Positions 45,800-58,766 of a stretch of 64,000 bases of DNA are shown here, piece by piece. This DNA is from Corythucha ciliata (Eukaryota; Arthropoda; Insecta; Hemiptera; Tingidae), in contig CM075938.1 of the NCBI GenBank assembly GCA_038030265.1, positions 56,785,189-56,849,188 of the forward strand. Reading direction: 5' to 3'. A program made the position numbers and the translations under genes. The first letter of the stretch is position 1. Each line of letters begins with the position of its first letter. The notes under the pieces were generated by a model. The model saw nothing but the letters and a program-made list of their open reading frames with translations. It was not told where the DNA came from and made no database searches.

Positions 45800-48700
45800 A
45801 TAATCGTATGAGGAACAAAATATGGCGCCGATTAGCGTGTTGCCGAACTCGTGTTTTTGTTTTATAGTGCCTTAGAAAAGGCAGAGCTCACGTTGATAAC
45901 ACATGTTAAACTTTTGATCTCAAATTCGCCTTTTACCTCACACTCGTTAAGGCTGTTTATAGTGCTCTAGTCGACCAAGTTTATTATTCTCCCCAACTCC
46001 CACATTAGCCGAATTCAAAAGTGCCAAACACACTAAACGGTTTAGGTTAAAACATGCACGACTCATTCGTGATTCCACTAGTAGAAAACTCTTCTCTCGC
46101 TTCTCCCTTTATTCATATTACATAACCACCGGTGGGGGGGGGGCACAGCCCGACAGGGGCTGGTTAACTACTGTGTGATTCAATAAACAGGCGTTTCAAA
46201 TGTTCGTATGAAATCACACAGGTACGATTCACGAAAACACATACGCACCCACACAAGAAACGAAACAAAATTTAAATTTTTCGGGGAATTTAGTTTTTAA
46301 AAAGTGGGAAGAGGGGGGTTACTCTAGTTATGATTTCCTTATTTGAAACTTGATTTTCTGTTGCAGGTCCTGAATGGAAAATGGCGGGTGGTTAAGGTGA
46401 GTGTTACTTGTAGGTCTCACTTCATCTTTTTTAACATTTATCTTTTGTGTTGAAAACTATTCTTTTAGCTCCCCACCCCATCATTTTAGCGTACAGTACA
46501 GTAGGACTCTGGTGAGCGTTCTCACGTCCCAAGCACAAACTAAATACAGTAGTTTAAAAAAACAACAAAAAACATGCCTGCACGAGAAATGCCTTTTCTC
46601 AAAAAAAGGCCAGTATGTGTTTCTCACACCAAGAGATAATAAGGTTTCCATTTTCATGCAATTTATCGGTGGAAAAGCGACAAACAGACCGACAGCATGC
46701 CGAAAACCACTTTTTCAGCCTTTCTGACGCTGTCTGTCAAGGATAATTATAAGGTAAGCTTGGATTCGATTTTGTCCATGATCACCATAGTACCTTTCCT
46801 ACGGAAACATGGAAGTACAATCGAGGGTTGTCTATAATTTTTTGTTCAAGTTTCTTTTCGGTTGATTTTTCCGTATTTTAATCATTATACTGTCTGTTTT
46901 CTGCTGCGGGCCCTTACACTAGAGAACCTCATGTGATACATGGGCTGTGCTACATTAAAAATTACGTTGTTGCGGGTCTGTGCAGGTCTCTCCCTCCTTC
47001 TCCACCATGCCTACCCTGTATTCCAACCCACACAACACGCTGTTCCATATTCGTGAAAATGTGCGAAGCTTTTCATTCGAGTTTCAACCCTTGACCTGGG
47101 TGGGATGGATCAGGGATTAGGGAGACGAATTTTATTGAACAAAATGTGAAGAGACACTATTAGTTTCGAGCTATACAACTCTCTTCAAAGTATTTATAAC
47201 TCTAATAGCGTATCCCCCATATTGATCTCTTGTTTGGAGAGACGTCTTTTCTCTCCCATTGAACTAGTTTCACCCGAATAAAACTCATAGGTTATCCATC
47301 TTTCAAACTCGAGACACCCAGTTGAATCACCCCTCTCGTCCCATCCGCACATCTTTGAACATCTCCAGAGTGTCAAACTTCCTTTCTCTTTCTAGCGCTC
47401 GGTATTTCATTGTCGTGTCTCATTATCACCAATCCCTGTCACTTTTCATTCCTATGCCGAAACCTGCCTGGCTATTAAAAACTTTTTGAATTTTCATCGA
47501 GTAATAATAATTATCGGAATATTCTATAAGTCGTGCAGGCAACCGATTCCCCTCGCCCCACCAAGGCCAACCCACCACTGCCTCAATGGTTAAAGAAGTA
47601 CCCCTCTTACCGGATCTGGTTGAAACAAAACTACATGCAATACATATAAGTGACATTCTCAGAAATAAAAGAGAGTATCGTCGTCAGAATGATACTTTCA
47701 AAGAGAAATAGGGCAAACATCTTGAAAAAGTGTCTACTGAAGCGTATAATTGTGCTTTTCTTTATAGTAAGAATTATTCTTCTTTCAGGGTTATATTCAA
47801 CCCTGTAATAGCAAAGGAGAAAATTGTTAAACTTTACGTGCTCTCGAGGTCAAACCATTTTCTCCAAAAACAAGTTTTTCTTTTCGACATTAAGAACTGT
47901 AACTATTAAGGGAGTCAAATCTTTCCTTGTTAAAAAGACGAAACTCGAGTGTCTTCGTTACGGAGCGGAAAAGTGTAAAATTAAATTCCCTCTCGCAATG
48001 TTTCTTTTTCTAAAGAGAAAACGTGAAAGGCGAATTAATCTCTCAAGAAATGATGTATTTCTCAAATGGCCGAACGCAATTTATCGTAGGTAGTGATGTA
48101 GGAGGGGGTATTTTCGCTTTTAAATAAATCACAGCTGAGAGATGAAGTTCCCAACTGCGGGTTTTTCCTAATTAGCTAAATGCCCCCCTCCCCCTCCTCT
48201 TCCCCCTAAGGCTTATTAAATACAGCGACAGCGTGGGACGTGCAGTGATTACGCATTTTGACATTAACAACGTTAGCAAACAATGAAGCATGGCTCTGTG
48301 CGGTAGTATGAGGTAGATAACAGTTGGTGAGGGGGTAGGAGGCGGGATTGTAGTATTTAGAATGGGAACGGGTCAACTGGTGTACGAGTAAACATTATCA
48401 ATTACCTCAGCGGGGAACGCTTGTAAAATATTGCGTGCTGGATCCAATGTGCTGAAGATTTCAACGCCCACTTGGTTGAAGTGGTGTGTTTGGGAGGTGT
48501 GGGGGGAAGTCTATTAAGAAATATGATAATTGCAGGAAGAAGAGGGCTTCCTTATTATTCTAGCTTATTTACTGAATCGGTGTAGGCATGGGAAACGAAA
48601 AAACAGCGAATTTTTCATTCATTACTAACACCGAGAGGCTAACTTGTACAGTTTTAGGACGAGTTTGGAGTTGAAGCAAGGTTGTGGGATGTCGACGTAG

Positions 48701-48930
48701 TTGTTTGTGTTATTTGTTAATGATTTGTACGATATTTTGAAAGAATGGCTTGTATGCAGCGTGATTCACGACGAAGTACATTTATATTGGACCATGTTGT
48801 AGTGATATAGGTAGCTGCAACCAAATTCATCCTATGAACCTATGTTCGCAAACGCTTTCCTTCTGAGATAATGGGCACAAATGTGTTTTTCCAGCAAATC
48901 GCGATCCCCCCCCCCCCAGCTCATCTTCAC
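45800..48930. other. gene-free apart from the 46367 micro-exon candidate
   Basis: G9 run at 46133, C12 run at 48906. No coding signal. Confidence 0.5.
46367..46396 (+). other. candidate 30-base micro-exon
   Basis: Acceptor gattttctgttgcag and donor AAG/gtgagt bound ten in-frame codons (VLNGKWRVVK) on the plus strand. Both sites match consensus, but such pairs arise by chance several times in 64 kb. Confidence 0.2.
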
Positions 48931-48936
48931 ATCTTA

Positions 48937-49086
48937 AGTCCCGTTCACAAGCTCTATGTTTGCGTCATGTGGAGTCTATGCATCCCATCAAAATGTTTCA
49001 TTTTTCGAGGGTATAAATTTGATTGATTGGTTGCATAGACTCCACACACAGTACGCAATGCGCGTGCAAAGGTTTTGAAAAGAGCA
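48937..49086. mobile_element. MITE family A, copy 3
   Basis: Left end AGTCCCGTTCACAAGCTC after TTA. The inverted pair tgtggagtctatgca / tgcatagactccaca forms a long hairpin. The right end is eroded. Confidence 0.7.
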
Positions 49087-49089
49087 TAA

Positions 49090-51390
49090 AATTTCACTTC
49101 AGAAGACAATGTTCAACGTTGTTCTCAGCGTACAGCAGTATTTTTCCTGATTTTCGAATACCTAATAACGAAAGTGACATTTTTGAAATCTCTCGAATAA
49201 TCCAGTAACGATTTCTGCCAAATTTACAATGTCTTCGATAGTTCGATGTCGCCTAAATATCAGAAAACCTGGGTTTCGTTTTGTGAGCATTTCTATGACC
49301 TCCCCTAAATTCAATTTGGAAAAGTTTTGAGGCTATCGCCACGTACGGCCATCTCTCGTCTCACACACTTTATTCTTAGACTAACTTTAGCTCCAAGGTA
49401 CAAAATATACAATTTTGTCCTTTGTTTATAAGAATTTTTACGTTTAAATAATTGTGGCGTATAGCTTCTGTTTAAATAATAACGCGTGACTATAATAACG
49501 GGATCCTTCTTTTCTATCAGAACGATAACACGTGTGTATTCCACCTGATGGCTTGGGCTATTTATTGATAGGAAAGAAGGCTCACAAAAGAAAGGTGAAT
49601 TGATAGGTGAGGAGGGAGATTCTTATACGGAGGCAATGATCGCTTTATTTTCTTGTTTATACGTGTCTTATAGGCCTTGTACATCACGGCAAATCCTCTC
49701 GTTTTGGTAGGATAAACGTCGATACCTACCTTCTTTTTAAGGAGCTTTCTACGGGGAGTTATGTGAAAACGCCGCATTTTTTCTCTTTATATTTAATCGA
49801 AATTAATGGATCGTAAACATAAACGCTTTATTGAAGATAAAACGTCGCGAATAATTACAGAAAACGCACACACGAAGGATTTTTCCCAAGTACTGAAGGA
49901 GCAAATGGTGTAGACTGTAGAAAATCCTCATTTTCAAGGAATGATGAGCATACACTGTGGGTTCACCTCTCCCCCCTCCTCCCAAATTATTCATTCACTC
50001 CGGTTAGTGATCTGATTCGCGATGGGGCTTTTCTTCACTTCACTCACTATACTCATCCTCATATTCGCGGGTTTGTATAAGGATGAGGAGGGACGGATCT
50101 TAACCCATCCGTTACGATATAAGGAAGCGACAGTTATGATGCCACCTACCCACGCTTCGTCACCGTGGCCCTCTTTAGAGGACCGCCACCAACCCTCTCT
50201 CAGCTTATTTGTATAGGACGTGCGACCCTTCTCTCTTTATCCCTTCAAACCATATCATGCGCCAGCAATCTATCAATCAGTTCATTCTCAGCCCTCTTTT
50301 TAGGGGGAGGGAACTCACTTTTTTCTTTCAACCTGTCTGTACTTTCATTCCCTCCCCCCTAAATGGCGTTCAATTTTCTGCCTAATAATAACAGAGTTGC
50401 CATTTCTGACAGATATTTTCCGATGCGCAATAATTTGATTGAGACTCTCTCCTCTGACACCGACACATCTCGAGAACACCCTTCTGATCACATTTCAGGG
50501 CAACATTTGCAGGGGGACGGACAAATCTACAATAACTATTGTATAATAATTTGTATCTCGGTAGTCGGTATCGGTACCATAATATACCATTCTAGCTTTT
50601 GCTAGGACTATTTCCTTCCCTTTGTGGCGTATAGCTTCTAACCCCCCGCCTATCCATTTGCTTGTTAATATAATATCAACATCATCTTATACGGATTTAT
50701 CCTTAAACTCAGAGGCAAAACGCTTGATCGACTCACTGATACATTTAATTGAGGAAAACCCGAACACAAGGCATTGAAACTTGGACGTCCATAGGAGGGT
50801 CCCACCTCCTGATAAACAATCATTTTATAATCGTTTATGGATTCATGCACATCATCCTTATGAAGAAAATATTAAGTAGAGCGTCAAAAAAGTATTTTCC
50901 CATGCTTACCATTACAGCATGCTGATCATCACTTGCAAGAATCGGCGTGGGGAGGGGGGCGCTCTCTCCTTCTCGCACCTACGGGTCAAAGAAGCAAATA
51001 AACGATTATTAAGGTCAGGTTGTTCCAGGGGAAAAAAGCTTAAAAATAATTCAACTGGAAGCGTGTTGTTGCATGGATGAAGATGGTGGTGGGGGTGTGC
51101 ATTTCCATTAGGCAGGTGGTTGGAACTTAATTTGGGTATTCACAAAAGGTGTTTTAATATTTAATTAGTACAGAAAGTGGGTGTGAAAGGTCGTGAAGTG
51201 AAAAGAAAATAATTGTGTGCATAAGGTATTTCGCTCAAAAGTAACCCGTGAACGAGCCTCTGAAATTGGGTAAATTTTGGTAAAGAAAACAAATGACAGA
51301 CGATCTTGCGTATGTGGATTAATTATTATGGTTTTCTGGTAGCTAGAAATACTAGGTTCTAATTGGTATGGTAGAGCTACAAGCTATTAA
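49090..51390. other. gene-free
   Basis: AT-rich with polypyrimidine stretches; nothing recognised. Confidence 0.5.
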
Positions 51391-51395
51391 GGTTA

Positions 51396-51594
51396 AGGTG
51401 CGTTTACACTGAAGTGTCTGACATTTATGTAGCTACACTTATGTCTCGACATAAATGTAAAGTGTCAGATGTATATTGACTGTACAAATTCTGATAAAAA
51501 TTTCAGTAAGTTTGTGTTTACACCAAGGAAATTTGTGTCTGACACTAAATTTCAAGCAATAAGTGTAGCTCGACGCTTCAGTGTAAACGCATCT
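51396..51594. mobile_element. Harbinger-like MITE, 199 bp, TSD TTA
   Basis: Terminal inverted repeats AGGTGCGTTTACACTGAAG and its partner AGATGCGTTTACACTGAAG, flanked by TTA at 51393-51395 and 51595-51597. TTA/TAA three-base duplications are the PIF/Harbinger signature. It has no coding capacity of its own, but its right end serves as coding sequence for the small gene at 51552-51955. Confidence 0.85.
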
Positions 51595-51955
51595 TTAGGC
51601 AGTGCGGGGCGTACACATTTAGAACATGCCATTAGGAGGCACGGATAGAATGTCGTATAGGCAAGGTCAGATTTCAAATCTTCAAATTTAAATTTATCTA
51701 ACGCAGCCAAGAAGTCCTGAAAGAAAAATAGGGGGTAGCAATTTATTGGCACTGTAGTTGAAATATGGGATTCATCATAGCAACAAAGAGTACTCGACCG
51801 TTAACTTTCCACGCTTAAATCCCCCTCCTCTCCTTATTCCACCGGTTATAACTATCTGCACACCCTCTTCAACACCCCGCCCTCCCACCTACCTGTAAAA
51901 CCATCCTTGCATCCCTATATTCAATTTCACTGCAACCTGAACGCAATCCCGCCAT
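51552..51955 (-). CDS. small two-exon gene, 75 aa, C-terminus supplied by a MITE
   Basis: Exon 1 (51955-51893, 21 codons) starts at an ATG preceded in frame by TAG four codons upstream and ends CAG/gtaggt. Exon 2 (51716-51552) follows a strong acceptor, tatttttctttcag, in phase 0. The protein reads MAGLRSGCSEIEYRDARMVL, then DFLAALDKFKFEDLKSDLAY and on to CSKCVRPALP, with amphipathic, well-mixed composition. From about residue 62 onward codons and stop lie inside a 199-bp Harbinger-like MITE. Without the insertion the frame would close after five further codons (NLNSL). I do not recognise the family. No poly(A) signal is obvious. It could also be a truncated gene copy. Confidence 0.5.
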
Positions 51956-52132
51956 CGCTTGGTTGCACTATAATCTTTGTCCTCTCGTTTACATCTGGAA
52001 CGCTATAAACTTCGGTCAATTAAGGTGAAACTCGTGATTTTTTTCCCTCGTTCATTCATTTACCGGATCTCCCTTCCCATTTTCTATAAAAAGAGTTTTA
52101 CGGGATTTTTTTGTTTTTGTTTTCAACTGCAG

Positions 52133-52198
52133 TCTAAAATGAAAACGTTCGGCGTTGCGAATGTTTATAAAGTCAACATAGTATTTGAAATTCATCCC
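52133..52198 (+). other. candidate 22-codon exon
   Basis: Acceptor tttttgttttcaactgcag and donor CCC/gtaagt bound 66 bases on the plus strand reading SKMKTFGVANVYKVNIVFEI then HP. An ATG in good context lies near its start. No partner exon is assigned, except possibly the one at 46367. Confidence 0.22.
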
Positions 52199-53528
52199 GT
52201 AAGTTATTTTCTCATTAATCATTTCTCGAGGTTTTCCCACAAAAAGTCATTTTTTGTTGCTTTATCGTATTCCGCGGTGGCGAGAGTTTCTTTTAATAGT
52301 TGCCAAGGCAGCACCAATCCACTAATAGGAAGAAAAAAAAAAAAAAATTAAACGAGAAACGTTGTAATATTGTTTTCCGTAGATTAGAAAAACGGGATTT
52401 TGTCTAAAAGAGAGGGAGTAAAGACAGAAAATTAAGAGTAAACCCTCTTTTCCCTTCATGATTATCTATCTATCTTTTTCCCTCCCTTCACTCATTCCTT
52501 CGCTCTCACCCACTCTCCCTCAGGAGCACCTAGCTTTTCTCTAACGCTGTTAATACCACCCTTCTGCTAATCAACCTTTGTTGGACGGAAGCCCCAAGGA
52601 GAATTACAATTAGACTTATCTGTAATCAAAAGGCCAAGAATGGGTAATTGCATTCTGAGAGATTGAACCAGTTTCAGAAAGCCCTTCTCTCGAGTTTTTC
52701 CTTCTCCTTCCTTTTTTCAAAATAATTGCATAATGCAAAACAGCTCTGAAAAAAGTCGGAAAAGTATTGGTTGAATGTAAGGGAAAACTAAATGAGATAA
52801 GAACGCTCAACTTGACTTGCCTAGGCAGGTGGTACAGGATATTTTTGACGGATGATACACGAACGATGTGTGATGGGAGTGCGCAAAAATGGATAGTATC
52901 GGGAGTTTTATTTTGGAGAAGCTCCTTTATGACCTCCTCCCTTTGCTTGGTGCCGATTTTCCACCTACAACGTCCTTTCTATCCATCTGAGTCGGGTTTG
53001 AACTCCAGTCGAGATTTGTACTTTTTAATTAACTCGAGTCACTCAATCACCCGAGACGTCACATTCCTGGCGAGGAGAAAAATGCCAGAGTGAAGTGTCC
53101 GATGGGACGGTAAAGGTTAACGTACTAAGGCCAAATTACTAGTTAAATAAAAGAAAAGACTTGGTACGCGAAGACAATTTGAGAATAGTGCAAGTCGTGA
53201 AAGAAAGAATGCGGACGCGAATTAAATATGAAAATAGACCCCGCCGTCGTCTTCGGGGTGCAAAAATGAAGAATAAAAGGAGAAAAAGGTGGAAACTCGT
53301 TTCTCTCCCTAACGCCTTTTCTCACCGTTTCGATAGTATGCTCGTGGTGATAGGATGGGAGGGGGAGTGCTCAAGTATCAACTTCTCAAGTAGATACTAC
53401 AGCTTCCCTTCTCCTCGACACTTCCTTCAACCCATAAGAAAACGTTCACAATACGCCTGGCCCACTGTTCTCCGGGGCTCTCACGGATATATCTGCTCCT
53501 TTTAAAAGAAAGCTTTTTTCCTCTCGCT

Positions 53529-53552
53529 CCCTCTCTCTCTCTCTCTCTCTCA
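53529..53552. repeat. (CT)n microsatellite
   Basis: Twelve CT units. Confidence 0.9.
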
Positions 53553-55694
53553 TCGTATCTGTTTACAAATACCTTTAAAAGCGTATAAAAGCGAGTAGAA
53601 AAAGTGACTTCATGGAGATGGCAACTCAAACACCGAAGTCCAAAAACTTGAAAATGATCTTTAAGTAAATAAATACCCGTTCAAACTCTCCCCCTTTGTA
53701 TCTTGACAATTTTGCCTCGACGCGTCCTTTATAATCTGTGTAAATAAAATCGACTCGACTCTTCTTCCGCCTTCCGCCTCGGGGAGTTAGTGTGTTTTAG
53801 GGCATGAAAGGAGAAGAGCTTTTGAACTTTTCTTGATATAATTAGTTGGAAGGGGGGGGGGCGAAAATGACGTTACATTTATCAGCCTCTCCTTCAAAAG
53901 TTCTGGGGAAACTTTCGGTTGATATAGCCCGAAAACTCGCTCAGTCATTCAGTTTTATAATTTTGATTAGAGATGTAGAGGAGTGGAGGGCATAAACTAG
54001 GGCAGTTTCTCATGAGAGCAAGGAGGACGGAGGGGGGCAGGTGTTTGAGAGTGGCTGTTCTGCTTTTTGAGTAGGTAGGTAAATAGCGTTGGATGTGTAA
54101 ATGGTTGAGAGTGGGGAGGTTCATGTCCTTAGCTTTTGGTGGAACTTCCTACCGTGAATTTCTGGATGGCCCCCTCAAGCGACTGTAACGCTCATGTCGG
54201 GGATAAACTTCATTTTGTATTTTGTATCATCGTACGTAATTGGAAAAATCAAAAACAAAATTTTAGAGAGCAGAAGTACCCTCCAAAAATTCGATCAAAT
54301 TACCCGCCCCTCCACCATGAAGCCGAGGCACGTCGTATTTTGCCTCTCATGAGATTAAGGCTAAAATGCGTGAGACTCGCGTTAAACTTGGAACACGGCG
54401 CCCAACGCTGAATGAATTCGAGATTATCCTCAAAGCAGATCAATGTATAATATCAGTAGCGTCAGTGAAGCTTACAAGAATGTTTGGAGAGCTTTCTCAA
54501 GCGAGCTAATAAAAACACAAAAGCTTCCTCAGTTAGAAGAACCTCTTACAATAAATCCGTCGAATAGTATACGCCCTCACTGTCGTTGATGACGCAGGGT
54601 TGAAGGGGCGTACGTAAGACAAAAAAAGGGTCAAGAAATCCTGTTTTCGAAACTAAAAGCCCCCTTTTCCGTTCTTTCTTAAACAAGCTCCCTTCCACCC
54701 TCCACCCAGCGGCTTTCGCGTAGATTATAAATAGACTTTCAAATGAGAAAACTTTAGATAGAGTTTGGTTTTCCTATTATATTTTCGGTCGATGTTTGGC
54801 CGCAAGTCGGAAACCTGGGGGTAAAACGGATTATAAAGTATTTTCCCTCAGTCGTGGGCAATGTATATTGCCTGAATATGTTGATTTATTCAGTATAATT
54901 TTACGCAAAACGTAAATGTGACCGCGGTTTGCAAAATACGTTTGATAGGATATTAGGACTCCCGAATCACGGTAGTCGTGGATCCCTTCCTGGGTTTTCT
55001 GCTGACTTGAGCATTTCTGGAAAACTATATTTTTCTCGATGTTTTCATAGACTCGGCCGTAGGGCCCGAGACTTTCCTCGCGGTAATTCTAGCGTCTAGC
55101 TTTTTCCCCATTCTTTGGCTTAGAAAAAGGTTCCATTACTTATTTCTGAACTAAAAAGCCGTCTTTTTGAAGGAAAGGTGCTGCAAAAAGTAAAAAAAAA
55201 AGCCTTCGAATGAGCCTCCTTGTTGCATCCCCTGTCTTGGAATGTACCATAAAAAAAGACTTCTGCTCCACGATAAACATCGCCTTGTAAGCTCAATAGG
55301 GACCCTCTATCTATGTCATTGATCTCTTCCCTGACCCGTTACATAAAAAAAAAGTGTTCACGGGGCTGAATAACGAGGAATCTTGAATTTCTATGGGAGG
55401 GGGTCTCTCTATTAAAGCCTCCGTTGTTTTCATTCCTTTTTTTATGGTGCCTGTTCTGAAGAATGAGAAAATAAAGAAATCTCAATGGAGTACCTTAGGC
55501 TAACTATATGACCTACTAATTTTGTTTTTATGATGAATTACACCACCTCGTTTACACTTCTATCAGACGTGTACCTACTTCTCAATGACTAGCGTCTACC
55601 CTGGAAATTCGTATCCCATCATCCCATGATACGTCATTGAACAAAATGTAATATTTTTCATTAGGAAAGCCGTGTATACTATTCAGAAACATAG

Positions 55695-55696
<2 letters not shown>

Positions 55697-55734
<38 letters not shown>

Positions 55735-55754
55735 TGTGTGTGTGTGAGAGAGAG
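55697..55754. repeat. (GA)n-(GT)n compound microsatellite
   Basis: About 18 GA units, then GT units, then GA again. Confidence 0.95.
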
Positions 55755-56355
55755 GTTTAAAGTGCACCCCAAATCGTAACGCGACAGAATTGATGCGTTT
55801 CATTCCATGACATTTGCCTACTACCCTCCCCTAGGAGTATAGTGCATAATTAAGTTTAAAACGAGGCATCGTGTCTAAAAGCATAGTGCGACACTCTACC
55901 AGACATTTTAATCTCGTTGAATAATAAAAATGGGAAATCTAAATTTAATGCCGCCGGTTGCAATCTGGTGTGGTCTGTTGTTGAATGAGTTTCGCTTAAA
56001 TGGGGGAAAATGAAAACAATACGTTTGTAGAGAATAATTATTTAGAAAAGTAGAGGCTTCACCACTCAAAAGTGGTTATCTGATTGAGAATAACGGCAAT
56101 GTTTGTAGCGGCTATTAGGTGGGGACGCGGGGAATGATAATAAAATGTGTCGTGTTGGGAGGGGGCAGAGAGGATTTTGTATTTTGGTTGACGGTGAACT
56201 ATGAGTGTACCTAATATTACTAATCTGACAAATAATTATTATCACAACGGATAGCTTAATCGGAATATCATTTTGAAAAGGGTATTAAAATAATATTTTG
56301 GTTTTATGTCAATTAAAAAATAATAATAATAATAATAAATTAAATCAACGCTCAC

Positions 56356-56631
56356 CGAAAAAAACGTGGGTGTCCTGAGTTTTCGAGACAGCTCCCCCCA
56401 GTCAGGACGATGGGAAAATTCTTGCGGGGAAACCACTTTCGGAGGCGGTCGCGCTCTACCCCAACTGACTCGTGTGACCAAACTTCGCGTTCCCCTTTTG
56501 GTCGATATACGTATACAACAATAGCGGGCCCCGGCGGAGGCGGCAAAGTGGGCGCGACGCCTGCGTTCAACTTGAGGGAACTGTACGGACGATTTGTATT
56601 CCGTGCCTCTTTCCATTCTCTCAATACAGTT
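56356..56631 (-). other. candidate GC-rich exon, 276 bases, perhaps a 5' exon of HS3ST
   Basis: Acceptor tttcctttctttctccag and donor TCG/gtgagc bound exactly 92 codons on the minus strand; GC is far above the surroundings. Two minus frames and one plus frame are open across it, so the reading frame cannot be chosen. The HS3ST coding exon at 36094 has an acceptor and needs an upstream exon on this strand, which makes a 5' untranslated exon one explanation. A coding exon of an unseen gene is the other. Confidence 0.35.
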
Positions 56632-56639
56632 CTGGAGAA

Positions 56640-58520
56640 AGAAAGGAAAAATAAAAATATACAGGAGATAGACGCTTTGGAGGTGTCCTCGTATTGTTAT
56701 GGTAGGAAAATTAATAAGTATACTGAGGGTGTGAAAAGAAAGTTTTCTTATTTTCCAAGAGTATGTCACCCGCTGTAAGGCAAAAAAGAGTGATTGATTC
56801 GTTAGAAATCGAATATGCAGTGTTTGCGTAAACAATTTTGTTTCAATTCATCACTGATATCACATTTCATTTGAGGAGCAAAGAAAGACTCCATTTCTTC
56901 AAAATACTTCTAATGTAGGCTACAGAAACGCAGTAAAACAAAGTAAGAGAGACAGATAATGATGAAGCTAAAAGGCACTTTGTAAAAGTAGGCAGAAAGT
57001 TCACTCTTCTCAAAACTTTTTTTTTTTTTTCCAAAGGGAAACGAGTTCGTACAGCAAAAACCGAGAGAAATATATTGCCCTGCTATCAATCAAAAGAACA
57101 AGTGGATGTGGAAGAAGCTATTAGAATGGTGGAAATAATACATCTACCAACTTTATGAAATTCGCATAAGTTTTAAGGGCTTAAAGGGAGCTTTTGAAGA
57201 ATTATAACCGCCACTGTAAAAACTTTCCCCATTCATATTATATCCTAGCCATTCAACATAATCGTACTAGAGTGGTTCTCATCTATTGAAAGCCTCGATT
57301 GATTTAGACCCGTGATTTAACTATAAGCTAATTTGAAAACCCCCAAAGCCCATCGAAATGTATTTCGAACTATGTGAAAGGCATGAATTATGCACGAGTC
57401 ATAGTCATATAAGGGAGGGCACGGAGCGCGAATATAAAATCTACTGGGGGATGGGGTGAGAATAACAAAGAAAAACTGATGAAAAAGAGAAAAATAGCGA
57501 AAAGATAACGCAGGCTTTCTGTTGGAAATTCGCATTCCAACAGCAAGTTCTACTTTTCTTTTTTTAGGCAGAGTTTTATCGATTCCCTAATGAAAATTTC
57601 AAGAGAACCTGTCACATCCTATGAAACTGAGTAGAATTTTAAAGAACTCTGGGAAAAAAGGAGTTAGCAAAAGGGGGGGGGGGCTTACAGATTTTTGTTT
57701 GTCCTGAAAGAGGAAAAAGGATAGAGAAGGGGGTGCGGGTTGTTTTATACATACATATATATTATATTTATTCTCATGTCACCCTTTCATTTGCACTCCT
57801 TTAAATTACATGTTTTTGTTCTCTCTTCACTGAAGTATCAGGCAGAGAAATCCAAAAAATAAAATTAAAAAAAAAAACAGTTTTTTCATGGTGCTGATCA
57901 ACGCCCCTTCCCCCTGCCACTCTGCCCAAGCAAGAAAGCTCTCGCGGTATCGATATAGAATCAGGAAATTGGAACTCACTATCTACACCCACCTGAAATC
58001 AACAATCCATTGGATTAGGGTTTCAGAAAGGAATAATGTTCGTGGAACAGAGAACGTTTTACTCGTTATTCCTGAGAAAGTCTGACGCACATTTTTGATT
58101 TTTTGTGTTCGAATCGCCCTGTTTTAGTGCGTGCCGCATAAGTAAATCAACTGTCATTTCTAACGTGCACAGATTTGGCAGATCCCTTCCCCTCCTATTC
58201 AATACCAGCACATGTCTGCTTCATGACAGGAATTGAGTTGCCAGCATTTTACCAGCGACTCCGCTTCTCTTCCTAGTTTATCTCATTCATCATTAAAAAT
58301 TGCCGCATTTTCCCCGGAAGTACAGTGACTGAATCCGTGGGGGTGAGATAAAAGCAGATTCGTGTAGCATGGGGCCTGGATATGCGTAGCTACTGCAGAG
58401 GGGTGGTGATGGCGGTCCTCGTGGCAAAGACTATTTTTATGCTCTCACGCATCATTCAATATTTGCAAGTAACCGCTCAATGGCTCAACTCGTCTTTATT
58501 ATCCGGAGGCCCAATAAAAG
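56640..58520. other. gene-free, between the candidate 56.4-kb exon and WDR4
   Basis: T and A runs, G9 run at 57671, a short TATA-like tract at about 57750. Nothing supported. Confidence 0.5.
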
Positions 58521-58522
58521 AA

Positions 58523-58563
58523 TATTAATAATAATAATAATAATTATTATTATTATTATTATT
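58523..58563. repeat. (TAA)n(TTA)n palindromic microsatellite
   Basis: TAA repeats switch to TTA repeats in the middle, so the tract is self-complementary. It lies 200 bases past the WDR4 stop. Confidence 0.9.
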
Positions 58564-58760
58564 TAGAAATGTGATTTCCAGGTTTTAAAAGTCACTTTCG
58601 AGGGATTCCGGAAGCCCCGAATTTTCGGTTCTTGTGGCTTGTGACCCTAACGAGCTTTCGGAAGCTCACAACAGAGCGTTAGAAAGTCGCCGCTTAAACG
58701 CTGAACAGGCACCTCTTATCACCATATTTTTCAACGAATTCACGTCATAAAAAAGATTTG

Positions 58761-58766
58761 TTTATT
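58761..58766 (-). terminator. AATAAA poly(A) signal overlapping the WDR4 stop
   Basis: The stop codon TAA (58767-58765) shares two bases with AATAAA (58766-58761), so the 3' UTR can be only about 20-30 bases unless a more distal signal is used. Confidence 0.6.

Larger units (their letters stand above)
52200..56350. other. gene-free: low-complexity rich
   Basis: Purine/pyrimidine-rich stretches and microsatellites. Open frames at 52767, 53161 and 54136 (plus) have biased composition and no convincing splice pattern. Confidence 0.5.

Noticed and set aside
53161..53505. Arg/Lys-rich 114-codon plus frame
   Set aside because: Strongly biased purine-rich sequence, no splice or homology signal.
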